This document shows, in pieces, positions 1 to 13,139 of a stretch of 64,000 nucleotides of DNA. The notes below the pieces were generated by a model. It ran no database searches, was not told where the DNA came from, and saw only the letters and a program-made list of their open reading frames with translations. The stretch covers positions 436,001-500,000 of the forward strand of contig WPIO01000183.1 of the NCBI GenBank assembly GCA_009760855.2, read 5' to 3'. The position numbers and the translations under genes were made by a program. Within the stretch, counting starts at the first letter, position 1. Each line of letters opens with the position of its first letter. The DNA comes from Cristatella mucedo. Lineage: Eukaryota; Bryozoa; Phylactolaemata; Cristatellidae.

Positions 1-2690
1 GTATTGGTGCTGCACTACAAGTTACTAACCGCGATACAAGATTCAGGTATCATTGTTAGTCGGCACTTTGGTTGAGAATAGCACATCGAGTTACGAGCGC
101 TGTCTTTTGAGGCCTTGTTATGCCCTGGCGTGGAAGCCGCACATCTCGTTAATAATAATTTGAATCGGAAGTGTGATTTAACGGCTGGGGATTGTTGACA
201 GTCACCTTGAGCTAGTCTCAGTGCTTGCCATTTTATTGGTGAACCTCAACCCCGAAATATTTTATTGTTGTGGTAAATTTTTTAACTGAATGCGATATGA
301 AGTCGTTGAATGATGAAGTAGCTGCCTGCAATGCCGAACTTCAGTATTCTGGAAAATCTTCTGTTGAACTCCCGCTACTTACGGCGCCGTATTTAGCCAA
401 AATTAGGCAAATCGGCATAGACTATTGTTCTGACTTTGTGCGACTTATGAAAATAGGCCCCGACACGCACACACGCGCGCGTGCGCGCTCGCGCGCACAC
501 ACACACACACATTCGGTAATGGCGGTTGAGCTGCATTTAGCAGCATTAAGAGGGAGGCTTTAGATTGAAGAGTGGATGGATACCCTCAAGGCAGAGTTCA
601 GAGGCCAACGTCTGAAGCAATACAATAGAAATATCTACCCTAAGTTTCATGGCTAAACAGCAGTCTGCTGTGAGTAATGCTGAGAATGTTATAGGCTGGA
701 AATTGAGTTGGCTAACTACGGCAGAAGGCATGAATACTTTACTGTTTATTAAACAAACGTCAATGACGATCATCTCTCACGTGTCATAGTACTTGCGTAA
801 CTTCTGCGATGATGCCATTGACTTTGCAACCTGGTGGATGCAAGACCTCATCTTCGAGTACGTGATTGTCGATCAACGTCGAGTGGTTACGACCAAGCTG
901 CGGATGCTGAACTGGCATATCACAAAAACAAATGCACTAGACTTCCTGTAGCTGTGACTTAAGTGTTCTCTGCTATTCGAAAGTTTACCTGCGGGTGTAT
1001 GCTTAAAAGAGACATTGAAAACGAGACGTTGTCCGTGATACCTCACGACTGTTTAACTGAAATAAATGCAGACAAGACAGCACTGCCTAGCCGATTCCAG
1101 CACCGAGCATGATACCACACCTCGACAGCTCGTTCAACTTCTTGCATCGAGGTCTCCTCCCTCTGTCCTGTTACAAATCACGCTCCAAATAGAGATCGTT
1201 TAGTTGTATATTAAGAAATCACTTTGGCTGAAGGCACCTGTCTGAAAATGTGAAAATCTGAGGACTCTGGAGATGCCTTCACCCCAATCTGTTGGTAGGT
1301 GGGACACATAATCGCGAAAAAGATAAAGAACCGACAGCTACAGCGACAGCTTCGATGAAGTGCTTCTGCATACAATCCTCGCTATCAATTTGTCTTAGAG
1401 CCTAATGAGGTAACGAAGCCAAACGTGCACACCCACCTTTGTTCAAACATAACATTGTTCACACCTACCGTATAGTTGGATATTAGGTTTTTTTAATTTT
1501 TACTCTCTACTGGGGCTTTAAAATATGGAGGAGCAGTGAAGCAGTGGCGTTTCTGTAGCTCGGTCATTGCTTCACAGCTTCGACAACAAGCTCCCAGGGT
1601 GGTCACTCAAAGGTAACAATAATTACTGTTATCTATTCTGGGCTCTATTTTGTCCAGCCCTTTATAGTAATTATGATTATATTATCATTAATAGGTCATT
1701 TTTACAGCACGATGCGGAAGCCTGCTCTCTATCCAGGTTTTTACAGCTCGGTGCAGCAGCGTCAATACTTTTCCTTTACAGCAGGTATAAAGTGCCTAGA
1801 AACTGATTGAGTTCTCTTAGCGCTATACAATTGTTTACGATTAATTTTATTATTACTCAATGCTTAGTGACATCCATAGTATCAAGCATGCAAAAGAAAG
1901 CATCAGACCGGCATGAAAAAGTGAACATGAAAACGCTCCGTGCCGTTGGTTTGAAGAACCTCTGTCCCGTCCGGAGGTTGTCTACGGCAGATTCTTTGCC
2001 TTGTGAGCCGCAGAATGTGGATGCCGCTTCCACAAATCTCGCATAGCGATGTTGTTTACTCTCTTATTTTGAGTGAGTGCCGAACTTAAATTATTTCCGT
2101 ATAGATCGCAAGCAGGTGTCCGGCTCTCAGTTTTATTTTTTTTTATTAAACGATGGATGATGCTTGTCAGACGAGCGAGATCTTTCCGTCAATGGTGCTG
2201 GGCAAGTGCAACCAGGATTGCCAGAATAGTAGATAGATCGATCCAGAATCAGCACGCTAAATTTAAAAATAATAGGTTGAGCTTAACAGCTGCTGCTATA
2301 AAGTCAATATTCTGGCAACTCTTCCCAGAGAGGTGAAAAAAGATGAGAGCATGGCCGAGATCAAACTCGACACTGGTGCTTTATTTGCTAATGCTGCCCC
2401 GCTTGCCTCGTTCTAGCAAGCTTCTCACCTCAATAGGCACCTTTTGCAGTGGCATCTTCCGCGGATCGAAGCCGTGCAGCCGCCGGATATGAAGACCGAT
2501 CCGGAGCCGCGCCCGAGCCTGGCAGCTCAGACCTGCTCTTGGTAACCTGTGAAGATCGAAGAGAGCCAACCCGTCGAGGAAGAAGGCGAGGCTTTGATCC
2601 CTTTGATGAGTGTTACCAATCCAGGGACACCGTGATTCCCTCGTACCAGGCTGAACTGCTGCACCGGTTCCATGCATGCAACTAAGTACC
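1..2690. other. No supported gene
   Basis: Apart from a short CA/CG tract near 465-512, I see no repeat tail, splice-bounded exon or recognisable protein. The GC-richer block at 2380-2690 is open on both strands, which argues against either frame. Confidence 0.6.
465..512. repeat. CA/CG alternating microsatellite
   Basis: Alternating purine-pyrimidine tract mixing CA and CG dinucleotides. Confidence 0.85.
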
Positions 2691-2694
2691 GCAA

Positions 2695-2890
2695 CTGCTT
2701 TTCTTACTGAGTTATGCTTCTCACTTTTTCTTCGTTACATGAGATGAAGTCTTTTTGCTACCAAATGCATGCGTACCGAAAACCTGGTAGGCATCTTAGA
2801 AGCACTACAGAAAACTTCTCAGCGTAACACCCACATGGTCTTTGAGGCTTTGTGGAGTTACAGGCGTGGAGATACATTGCAATGCATTAT
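2695..2890 (+). mobile_element. LINE A 3' end fragment
   Basis: Diverged copy of the tail seen at 18475-18655, including the ACACCCACATGGTCTTT block and the final GGAGATACATT. Confidence 0.75.
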
Positions 2891-3124
2891 ATTCGAGAAC
2901 AACCAAGTGCTGGGTGAGACTACCTATGGTTCTGCCAACTCATGACTAAAGCCCTTCAGCAAAGAACGTATCGCTAGAACTTAGATCAAATGGAGGTGCT
3001 GGGATTATTCAGAATATAGAACCGGATGCTCCTGTGTGTAATAAACATTTCTAAGCTAGACCTAAACTTTATGTTATAATTAAAATAAATTAAGGTTAGC
3101 TGACTTAGTAGCTTCATTTATATA

Positions 3125-3290
3125 TTTGAAGAAGACTGTTGACGGCTGTTCCCTCTTTTGAAGTGGGCAATAAAGAACAGCTCTCACCCGGAATCGAACC
3201 TACGACCTGGGTCGTGAATTGCGAGAACAGCACTTTCTAGACTGACATCCTCGGTAAAACGCCTCATGTACCTTTGCTGATGGAACCCCT
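3125..3290 (-). mobile_element. tRNA-derived SINE
   Basis: In reverse, it contains a box-B-like GGTTCGATTCC and the CACGACC block shared with the copies at 17535, 28470 and 48070. Confidence 0.65.
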
Positions 3291-3294
3291 GTTA

Positions 3295-5630
3295 AGCAAG
3301 GGTGACCTTTTAATCGACCTTGAAGGTAAACTCCGAGACTTGCGCTGTCTTCAAAGAAAAATTACCATTTGACCTGGCTTTTTGTCGATTTCTGCTAAGA
3401 AAGAGATGGCTTCCTGTGCCGTAGCCATATTTTGGATGGACAAGTTATTGCCATGACAGTTTATAGAAATCAATTAGTGCTAGACGGAAAGAAGGATATG
3501 TTGTACACTAGAACTGATAGTAAGCTCTAAAAGGTCCAGCTTTAGCTCACCTTAAAAAAGTGATTGGCTTCTGGCTCGAATGATGGAGCCCTTGTGTCTC
3601 GCCACAAAGGCATAACAATCAACGTATACAATTTGGAATATAGGTGAACGAGTGCGTAAGTAAGAGAGCGTTCAAATGTACGCAGCTGACGTTATGCTGA
3701 ATATGTTATGTTGCTTACGGTATTGATACTACTACTACGAGCTAGCTGTTGCGCCGATAATATTAGGGACGATAATTTACAAATTTGAACTTGTGACCTC
3801 TATCTGCACTCTCGTCGCTAAAATTAAACATGCAAGCGTGCTTTCAATTCTTAAATACCAATGCTTAGGCTTTTGATGATTTCGCTATTTAATTTCCGTT
3901 TAAACATTACGGATAAAATCAACAGCCTGACCGGTACATGCAGTCTTAGTGAAGGCATGTCGGTAAGTTGCTGCTGCTGAGCCTTAGAATAGCACCTATG
4001 CGCTTATGCGCTTGGTCTTCAAATTTAATTTTACATTTACCAGAGATTTATTTGAGACGAGATGCTTTTCCCGCGATTCGGGTAATCTGCGCCAACTCTA
4101 CTTAGGTGAACCCGGAAGGAAAGGGTGGCCGAGGTCAATCGGCCGAACTTAAAACTTTTGCGATGAACACACTCCCGGGCTTTTTGCTAAGAGAGGCGAA
4201 GCAAATATTTGCAAGTAAGCTACTCATGCAATAGCAGCGTTAGAATGCGCATCAGCTGCAAGATGAATAGTTTTCTTGGTGCTCGCATGCTTTCTTAGCG
4301 CTAGTTGTCAATTTACATGGTCACACCTGCTAAACTACTCGACTGTTTCATAGCATCTGCTTGAAAATTGAAATTTATTGCTTACGGTTTTTAGCGTGGT
4401 GTTGACAGCTCATATCTTTAAATTTCCTATTTACCAAATGGTTTTTATTGCGTATGATTTTATTGTGCTTGCATAATTCAACAGAGTAGGCATGCATTCC
4501 ATCTTCCCGTGCAGTCTGCGGACAGGGACAGCTGTATGTTGCATAATTTTGAGTATAATTCATAGATTTTTTCAATTTGTAGAAATTATCACTATTCAAT
4601 TGCGTTCTTGAAATTCCGATTTCATTTATCTCACTTGAACAGATAAAAATAAGGTTGACCAGGACAGTCAGTCTTAACCAGGATCTGCTGGACATTTAAG
4701 CCTTGCTGCGGTTGTGCCGTTGCTCAGCTATGCATGATCATCGTTTTTTTTCTTTAATTGATTCGTGCTCACGCACCCACGCAAACCACGTGGGAACAAA
4801 AACGACAAGTCAACGGTATCGCGAAGAGAGAAAAATGAGCTCTGCGACATCTGCGCTTTAACGGAGACTTGTCGCGATGCAAAAGTCAGTCCAGGTTAAG
4901 GCCAATGTTGATAGCCAGCTCCTGACTTTTAGTGCAATACGAACTTACATCAGGCAGCCAATGGGCCAAAGACTTCGCTTTTTAGTGCGGGAAAGGGCTG
5001 GACGACTGCGAGGCTGAGGTGAGGATCGCCGCGCGAGAACGCAACAGCTCGGAGGTCAAGGATAGATAGGCTGGCGCAAGCCAGCAAAGTCACCTGCTGC
5101 AAATCAGAGACAGAATCTCGAAGTCAATCTGGTTCTGTTAAAAGGCAGCGACTGAAGCTCAGACAGAAGTGTGCGATGCGAATAGCTACACGCATTTGAC
5201 TGCAGGCGAGCCACGCCTAGCGACTGCTGCACCAGCCGCAGTCGAATACGAGCTCCGGCGGCGACGGAGGTGGCGGAATGGGGGTGAGCGGAAGTCTTGA
5301 ATCATAGGGAATCGTAATAATCAAGACTCGATGCCATAAATGCGGACACTAGTTTGGCTTCCGTAATCTTACTTAAGCAGGGTCCAAATTGCCGTTCCTC
5401 TTAGCTCCTTTTTTTTAATTTGCCGTTCCTCTTAGCTCTTAGCTGATTCTTGCTACTATGCTGTCTTACGGCAGTCATGCGCAGGCAAAATTCCCTATTG
5501 ACAGCCTTGACAAGATGCCCTGTACGAGGACAGCATCGCGAGCTCGTGACGCTGGCATCTCGATTCTCTGCGACTGCATCAGCCATTTTATTACGGTAGA
5601 TCATTGCCATTACGTTCCTGGTTGATTAAT
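3295..5630. other. No supported gene except the doubtful secreted frame
   Basis: Unique-looking sequence with no splice-bounded exon I can defend; the secreted frame at 4375-4695 is listed separately. Confidence 0.5.
4375..4695 (-). CDS. Hypothetical small secreted protein (106 codons)
   Basis: A single-exon open frame whose N-terminus resembles a signal peptide (MSSRSWLRLTVLVNLIFICSS). The rest is Asn/Lys/His-rich with scattered cysteines (CPCP, ELC, MSC). The initiation context is ordinary and there is no known domain, and the region is AT-rich, so chance is a serious possibility. Confidence 0.2.
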   Translation of the reverse strand: MSSRSWLRLTVLVNLIFICSSEINEIGISRTQLNSDNFYKLKKSMNYTQNYATYSCPCPQTAREDGMHAYSVELCKHNKIIRNKNHLVNRKFKDMSCQHHAKNRKQ

Positions 5631-5770
5631 AATAATAATAATAATGCACTTGATAAAGCGCCCTCAGAGAACTTAATCTCTCTCAAGGCGCTTTACATTT
5701 GCTGCAAAGGGACCGTGAACATCAGAGCTGACTTAAAAACGAGTGCTTCCCTGCGTTCTGCTGTCGCATA
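5630..5770 (-). mobile_element. LINE B 3' tail
   Basis: Begins with an (AAT) tract and the conserved AAAGCGCCCTC…AGGCGCTTT inverted repeat of LINE B. Confidence 0.85.
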
Positions 5771-6336
5771 ATGAAACTTAGCCCCTGCCAGCTGCTAAGG
5801 GCGGGACACATACAGGGCGCTTATGAAGCTACGAGCGGCGTGAATGTGACTCGCGACCTTGCAGCTTCCGTGACCAACAATTGGGAAAGCCTTGAAGACT
5901 GATAGAGACTACATGGAATCGCATAGCTTCGCGAAACTGCGCTTCGAACAACAAAACCTCGAGGGTCGGCAGTTGTCGCCTCGCTGTCGTTGGATTTCAA
6001 ATTGCTCAGTGCGCAGACATTTGGCCAGCAGCGGCGGCACGTACGTCGTTTCGCCACCGCTTGCACGCGGTTGTTTCGCAAATTGCCGCCTTCCATTCCA
6101 CAAAATATTGATTATCTAGCATATCGGGAAAGAGGAGCAGGCACCCCGCCGGCAATCGGCTGGCACGGGCCGGGTCCAGATGATCCATTAGCCTTGCTAA
6201 TTAAGCACCAGCATGCATTGGGAACGAGCCCCGCGCTTGAGCTGCGACTGAAAAAAAAAGTTGCAATTGGTCCGCGTAGGTGGCCGCGGTCGAAATTAAG
6301 AGGGCGTTACCGCGCGCCACCCGCTAGCCCCTAGCC

Positions 6337-6342
6337 TATAAA
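6337..6342 (+). promoter_or_regulatory. TATA box upstream of signal-peptide exon
   Basis: TATAAA sits about 30 bases before a plausible transcription start near 6367-6372 and 79 bases before the ATG at 6416. The surrounding DNA is GC-rich, so the AT-rich hexamer stands out. Confidence 0.6.
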
Positions 6343-6415
6343 GCGGATAGAAATCGCGGCAACACTCGGCAATAACTCGGCCGAAAACTGCGACCTCGAC
6401 GTGCACAGCGTCAAC

Positions 6416-6516
6416 ATGCAGGGACATCTTTGGGTGACGCTAGTTATGATCGTTCTGGGACTGTGTCACTTCGGCATTCATGAGTGCGACGCTTTTGGCT
6501 ACAGATCGTGGAAGCA
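6416..6516 (+). CDS. First coding exon of a small secreted (neuropeptide-like) precursor
   Basis: From ATG (context tcaacATGC) the exon encodes 33 residues and two bases, ending at a perfect donor (gaagca|gtaagt), phase 2. The N-terminus is a textbook signal peptide: MQGH, then a hydrophobic core (LWVTLVMIVLGLC), then a polar end with likely cleavage after HECDA. The start of the mature part is FGYRSWK. If read through the donor, one more codon leads to a stop, so the frame only makes sense as a spliced first exon. A TATA box lies 79 bases upstream. The 3' partner is unknown: exons starting at 22310 and near 20085 both accept phase 2. I do not recognise the family. Confidence 0.6.
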
Positions 6517-9415
6517 GTAAGTGAAGCCATCGCGCGCACGTCGGTGCTAAATGCGGCGGCGGTGGCGCCGTCTCGGCTGACGACTCCTGCCTGCGACGTA
6601 TAACGTTGGGTGCTTTGAGAATCGCGATATTGCATGCCATCATCCTATCTCTTGAGTAAAGCCTTTGTATTTTTCAAGTCTTTCTCTCACAGCGAGCACT
6701 TCTGGTCACCACATTTTTTGCCCGCGCCGCCGACGACGCGGCTCCAGTGCCTTCGTCCATCCATTGCAGATACCTTTCGAGAGAGGGACGGTCTCAGAAT
6801 AAGCGTCAGCCAAAAGGCCCGTACACTTTCTACACTCTGAAGTATGGAAAAAGAGACCTCGGGAGCGGTTTTGGCAGCGCGATACAAAAGGGGACGTAGC
6901 ACTCCAATGGACGACTGCGCGCGCGCCCGCAGACATGTGACGCGACGATCCGGCGCGGTTGGCGGCATTCTAGACAAAGTGACAGCCGCAGCTGGTCGCA
7001 GCTAGCGTGCGACGGCGACGTCGGCGGAGCGCGGCTTTCAGCGGCGGCGGCAGGCCGGACTTTTTAGCTGCAAGGCGAACTTCCACTACGAGCTCGAGTT
7101 TGAGTCCTTACGGAAGCCATGTAGCATTTCAGCGACGAATAAATTGCGCCCGCACAGCTTCTTGTGACTTGTAGCCGTCCGGCTTTTCGCTCGCTCGCTC
7201 GCGCGCGCAGCGAGAAGCGGCCGCCGGCGGCGCGGGACGATTCGCGTGCCGCAGTCAGCGCTGGAAAGCGGGGCGGCGACTTTCGCTTCCAGGCGCTTCC
7301 TCCCGGTCATCGGCGGATTTGTCCGTCGGGCCCGTTCGCGCGAAGCATTCGACTCTTCACGTTTCCTTCGAACTGGTGGCCTTCACTTTTTGCGATAAAA
7401 GCCCAGACTTCCGACACTCGCTTCTTCTGCGATGGTACGACGTCCATTCTCGCTAATTTCCGACGGTCCTGCGAATTAATGATCTACGATCGAATTAAGG
7501 ATCCTACCACGTCTTTAAACAGTTGAGCATCGAGAGCAGCCGCAGAATAATCGCAGTTGTGCTAAACGCCGAGAATCCGGAGGTCTCCGACTGCAGCGAA
7601 AGTGCACTTTTTTTGCGTTCCGGATTGCAGCGGAACAACGCGCTTCGAGCGCACTCCTCCACAGCGCTGCTGCGTCTGCTGCTGCGTGTCCAGGAAAAGC
7701 CCTGTCTTTGATATATCATTTCATATGCTCTCACGCAGACAATCGTCAGTGACAGTGATTGCGACGATCTTTTCCGAGGTTTTTGCTGCCTTAGAACTGA
7801 GCGAAGAGTAACAATGTCCAAGTGCAAATCGGATGATAGTAGCGAAAACGTGAACATGCCCGCCCGCCCGCACACCTGGTCAGGTGCGCTTACACAGCTA
7901 TTGATTGACCTTGGTTAAGATAGCATGGAAAGAGCGAAGAGAAAGTGAGACGAGTGAGAATAGAGACGACTGCCGGAGGCGTCGAGCGCCGTTTCGCGTA
8001 CGTCTTGTTGTCTTCGCCTAATTCTATCCCGTTTGCCGGACAGGAAGCGGAAATGGAGGCGACCCGAGATCAAAGGGTCCGAGCTTGTGCTGTCCGAGCA
8101 CGTTCTGTTGTGGTCATTTATGCTAAGTTACATGTCATGCCAATCATGCTATCCTTCTTAGAAAAAACATGCACTGCGTGGTTGCTACAACTGCAGAATC
8201 CCAGCGGACTTCCGCTTAGACGTGCAGGTCATCTTTCCAACTCATACGACTTCAGGGGCTATCCATCTAACCCGGCCATTCAATCTGCGCTCGCCATTCG
8301 AGTGAACTTAAGCGGCGGAACGAACGGCTGCGAGTCCTGGTGCACTCTTAGAGAACCATTAGCGCGCAGCAGCCGTCGCTCCTTTTGCGACTGAATTTTC
8401 CGCTGCGAAAGCTGACCTTTCCTGTACGAAGTGTCTTACGTAGCCACCTTCGTGAGTGTGAGCGCGCTCAGTATCGTGAGCGCAATTAAAGTAGTGATCG
8501 AGTTGCCTCCATACGCAGCATCTCTCCCTCGCAAGCATGGCCATGTCCGACGACGACCTTGAGCTCTGAGCTCTGAGGGGTTGAGCCAGCCAGTCTTGGA
8601 GCGTGCGTGCCCAGGCGTGCCCAGGATATCTGGCTTAAGCTCAAGCTCCTTCGTGCTAAAGCCGATTTGATGAGCTCGACCGGCTGCTCGATTGGCTCTA
8701 GTCGTTAATAATTGCACACTGTCGTACTCGTGTCGGACGACGTGAGACGTGAATAGCTTGAGCCTCTTAAGCTTGCGCTAAACAGCCAATAGCATATGTA
8801 CGTCGCCACCACCATTTTCACTTTCGCACTCCGCCTCTCATCATTATCCCCGAAATTATGCACCTTATTTTACAGGTTTAGACGGACAAACTCAGCAAAA
8901 GAGATACGTGTGATGAAATTCCCATTGTTTCTTCCCGTCAACTCACTGTCCGCCTTCCATTGTCAGGGCGCCCACCTCATGTCAGCCGGCGAGTGCGACA
9001 TCGCGTACCGTCACCGCCCTTCAGCGGCTAGACGCTAACTGCCTACGCAATGCCGCAAAGCTTGAAGGGAAGCTAGCGTCCAATATTGACTTCAGGCTAC
9101 AGCGAGGGCAGTGCAAGGTACGGAGTATTCCAAGTTATTACCCTATGAGCTGCGATGCATTCCCGCGGTCTATGGCATTCTGCCGCGATCAACTGCAAAT
9201 CTGCCGGCGAAACACCGACGATGACGACGATTGCACTGCACTACATAAATAGCGCACGAGATGGTTTCGCTGAATTCCCTTTCGCGTTCTTTAGAACTTT
9301 AACTCGATAGACCGGCAAGTTTACTCGCAGCTTGATTACAGAGGGGATGCTGGTAAATGCATACATTTTCTTCTGTGGGTAGCTTGTGGCGGATACCAAG
9401 CCGAAGAAATCTTAT
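6517..9415. other. No supported exon; GC-rich in part
   Basis: Downstream of the 6.4-kb signal-peptide exon, probably intronic. 6900-7300 is CpG-rich. Open frames overlap on both strands with no domain. Confidence 0.45.
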
Positions 9416-9478
9416 TGCAGCCCTTTGCTAAGGGCACACTCGTAGGTCGCTCTTGGTCGGCCAACCGTCAGAGCTGCT

Positions 9479-9575
9479 GACGGCAGCGGCGGTGGCCGCG
9501 GCGGCCGCGGCAGCGATGGCGGCAGCGGCGGCGGCAGCGATGGCTGCAGCGGCAGCGGCAGCGGCGGTGGCGTGA
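9479..9575. repeat. GCN/GGC trinucleotide-rich tract
   Basis: Imperfect GCGGCA repeats. They read as poly-Ala with Met/Val interruptions on either strand, and as Gly/Ser in another frame. The minus-strand frame (9428-9754) is open for 108 codons. A coding role cannot be told from a GC-rich 5' leader. Confidence 0.7.
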
Positions 9576-9754
9576 GACCTCACCACGGCCTCGGACCGCC
9601 CAGCAGGCGGGAGTGCAGCGGACCGGATTCCAGATCGCCGATTCCTGCTCGCTCGGAAATATTCAAGCCAGCTGATGTCGACGGCGTGAGCGACGGCGAA
9701 CGTACGAAACTCTGGTTCGTGCCGGCGAGTCAGCATTGACGCGCAGAAGTTCAA

Positions 9755-10880
9755 GCCACCGTCTGTAAGTTATCCGGCACGACTCAAGGAAAAGCTGCAT
9801 GTGCCGTACTCGGTCTCTCCAAGAACGGTAAAAGTCATGCTATTATATAAAACCATAATGTGCTCCGACCTAAGTAAACTATTGGCAGTGGCTGAGCTAA
9901 TTACAGATCGATGTTAAGTACCCAGAGAATGAATCGGTTTTCTGAGGGTGCTATGAAAAAGAATTATTGTTAGCATTAATATTGCTTGCGCTGTGTTCCA
10001 CGGCCCGCGAAATGGCGACTGAATCTCTTGCCTGTACTCGCGAGCCGTCCAAGTACGCCGCGACAAAGCGTCGTCGGAGACGCGTGCAGAGACGCTCATT
10101 CCAGACCAGCTAATGCGGAGGCGGCGACGTCGTTTATGCACTGATAAATGCCCGCTAACTCTCTGCTATGGTCACAGTGCCCATAGCCGCTCTGTTCAAC
10201 ATGGTCGCCAGCGTCTGCTTGTACTTACGTTAAATAAGCGAGTATCTGAGCTAGCTTTTTAGCTTGTAGTCTAAAATCTTGGTTGTAATGCTTAAGGTTG
10301 TATGTTTTTGAGTTTACGTTTCAGGGCTTGGCGGTTGGTTTCAGTAATTTTTTTGGTTTGGGGATTTGTTTTTATTTTGGTAACGTTAAGGAGTTTGGGA
10401 ATTGAGAGAGAAACGAGAGGCAGGAAAAATAGCTCAAAGCGCGATTACTACCGTAAACATAAGCAGACATTGGCGACCACGCTGAACAGTACGGCCATGG
10501 GCATTGTACCCGTAGTTGAAAGTGAGCTCGCTACGTGCACACAGGGGCCAGTATTAGCGGCCCAGACCGCGCCAACCATGGACTAAAAATGCCGCGCTCT
10601 AGCTAAGCCAGACTATGATTACCAAAATATGTACTATTGCTCTAAAAACTAAACGACTAGGAAGTGGTAATGTCAGAACACATTGCTAGGCTATATAAAA
10701 TCTTGATTCGCTTATTGACCAGTCAGTTATGCGAAGGCACTGAGCATCAGGAATTGCGTTGCACTCTGGATTTGGCGCCGGCCAGTAGTTCAGTGCGGCA
10801 TGGTCTGACTGCGGTGCAATATTCTTTGTTCTCAACGACTGGTGTTGCACACCTGCAGCCCTCTGTCGCTGTCGAATAAA
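9755..10880. other. No supported gene
   Basis: Short open frames only, no splice-bounded exon with recognisable product. Confidence 0.5.
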
Positions 10881-10899
10881 CTTCTAGAAGTTGCTACGA

Positions 10900-11494
10900 A
10901 CAGGCACCGTTCAGACGCGGGCGCGCTCCGCTGCTACCGCGTTCCGCTACCGTCGGCAGACCTGGGTGCATCGGCGCTGCACGCACATGCGAGTCGCTAG
11001 CCGCACTGCAAGGCTCAGGGCTGCACCGCTGCTTCTTTTCAACCATCTGCAAGGACTGGCACAGCTAGGACGGGTATCTTCACGATGCGCGCACGTTAGT
11101 GTACACGCCGCTACTTCGCGTCTCTCGTGCCAAAATGCACCGAGAATCTCGTTCGACGCCGGACGGCGCGCGCTAGTGCGCTCGCGCGCGCCGTCCGGCG
11201 GAGGCTTCCGGTCGTCGCTCCGAAATTCCCTTGCGCTCGCGCTTACGATGGCAGCGCCAAGCCCGCATTTTTCACGCGCGGGCGGTCGCCGCACGTCGTG
11301 CACAGTCGGTGAGGCGAGAGCGGAGAGAGCGGGTAGGCGGGGGCCCGCTTCCGATCCTCGTGCAGCCGGCTATTCCTACGCGACAGCGGTGCCACCTCTG
11401 CCCGTACGCTGCAGCCGCCGCCGCCACTTGCGCCAGACGCAAGCGCGCCTCCAGCGAGGTCGCAGAGCGGCGACCTCGCCGGAGGCGCGCTCTC

Positions 11495-11546
<52 letters not shown>

Positions 11547-11720
11547 TCCAGTCCGCTGCACTCCTAGCGTGGCGGCGCGGCCGCGCCGGGGCCCCGAGTG
11601 AGCGGCTCGTGCAGATGGCGCTGTTGCCGCTCGCAGAGCGCGCTGTCCGGCCAGCGCGCTCTGCCAGCGGGTAGACTCAGCGGGGCGACACGCTGCTCTG
11701 CGCACCGATCGAGTGCGCTC
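10900..11720. promoter_or_regulatory. CpG-rich island with GCC repeat
   Basis: A strongly GC- and CpG-rich block with an uninterrupted run of GCC triplets at about 11491-11547 and a neighbouring palindromic region. All frames on both strands are long here, as expected of base composition. It most likely marks a promoter or 5' UTR of a gene I cannot identify. Confidence 0.5.
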
Positions 11721-12474
11721 AGTAACCTTAATCTCTTGCTGAAGACTTTAAGCTTGAGAGAAATTAGAGAGGGGGGCAGAAATTGTTTGAGAGCCTTAGC
11801 GTCACAGGCGGCGAGAAGCAACAAACGGGTATCGGAAATGGGTGCAAAAACAATAGGACCTGCAGCACAGTAAATGCTGTTGACGTCGGAGCATCATAGC
11901 CGAGCCTTTGTAAACTGAGATCACTCGCGCAGCTACAGCGCACACTAGGACGCTGTAGCTTCGCGGTTAGGCTAGGCCATGCAAGGCGGTGCTCGGCCTT
12001 AGTACATGCAAGGCTGAAGCAGGTCGTACCACTGACGCAATGAGAAGCGAAAATTAATCTGAAATCGGTAGTCCGGAGCTTAAGTTTAGAGTGCATATTT
12101 TAACCTGCCATCTTTACAATATGCCCACCAAATGTCACGCCTTTGTGCCAGAGCGTTCCCGTGCAAGTGGGCTGCATGGCTGTGTAGCTATCGCAGTACA
12201 GCCCAAATACATTGCAATCCATTTAAATCTTTCAAATCCGCGAGAAATCGGCTGCTCGAAGCTCCACCTTGGATTGTACCCTACATTACGCTATCGTTCG
12301 CGTGTGCCTATAGCATGTCACGCCTTTACCCGTGCGCGTTTTCTTACTGCATAGGATCTGCGGTGGTGTAATTTCTCGTCAGTTTCTCCCAACACTCCAA
12401 AGAGCTTGCGATCGTTTTAATGTAATGTATCTCCGTCTGTAACCACTAAGAGTCCGACGACCGAGTGTTCGCTC

Positions 12475-12655
12475 TGGTGAGCCGTGATGGCACACTAGGT
12501 AAGGCGTTTGCTCTCACGACGTCGGTCCCGAAGTCGTGATTTCGAATCCTGTGGTGGGCGATCCTTTATCGCCACTGCAAGCGCTGGTGATAGCCGTAAA
12601 GGCTTTTCTGTCGCTATACAAAAAGAGGCTGTTTAATCAGCTAGGATTTCTTTTT
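12475..12655 (+). mobile_element. tRNA-derived SINE
   Basis: Box-B-like TTTCGAATCCTG and the body ending GCTATACAAAAAGAGGC, shared with copies at 21270 and 48070. A scrap of LINE A tail (12415-12445) precedes it. Confidence 0.75.
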
Positions 12656-12949
12656 TTAATACTGAGACTAAGGTGAACCTAGAAGTGGGTAGGGCTCGTG
12701 ACGGCAGCCGGTGTGAACCAACTATTCAGTCTAGAATCGGTCGACGGCGGATGTATGTGCGGACCACGTGACCAATGGTGACCGAAGGTGGCCGGTGAAG
12801 CACAGGTGCCGACCGACTACTGCTTAAGCTCCGCGTTGTGAAATCGAGAAACCCAATGTAAAGCTTGGGAAGGCATTGCTTAATATGTTATGCGAGAACC
12901 GACGGAAGTGAATGTTCGGAGCAGTCGCGCGCTTCTCACGTACCTGAAT

Positions 12950-13095
12950 CGAACTGGTTTGGTCCAGCGGTTAAGGTGCTCGCCCCGACCAAGGTCTGGT
13001 TGAGGTCGTGGGCTCGTGACCTGTGGCATATCTGAAGCCCCTGAATAGAGATTAAGTTCTTTTATGGCGTTATAAAAATTAATTATATTTCATCT
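12950..13095 (+). mobile_element. SINE C (tRNA head, LINE B-like tail)
   Basis: TGGTCCAGCGGTTAAGGTGC (box A) and a box-B-like GTCGTGGGCTCGTGACC, followed by AGAGATTAAGTTCTTTT as in the LINE B tail. Confidence 0.8.
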
Positions 13096-13139
13096 CATTA
13101 TAGAAAATTCAAGCAATCAAGCGGTTGCTCTTGCTGGGT

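Noticed and set aside
10891-11674. 236- and 147-codon frames in the CpG island
   Set aside because: Overlapping long frames on both strands with poly-Ala/Pro from GCC repeats; base composition explains them.
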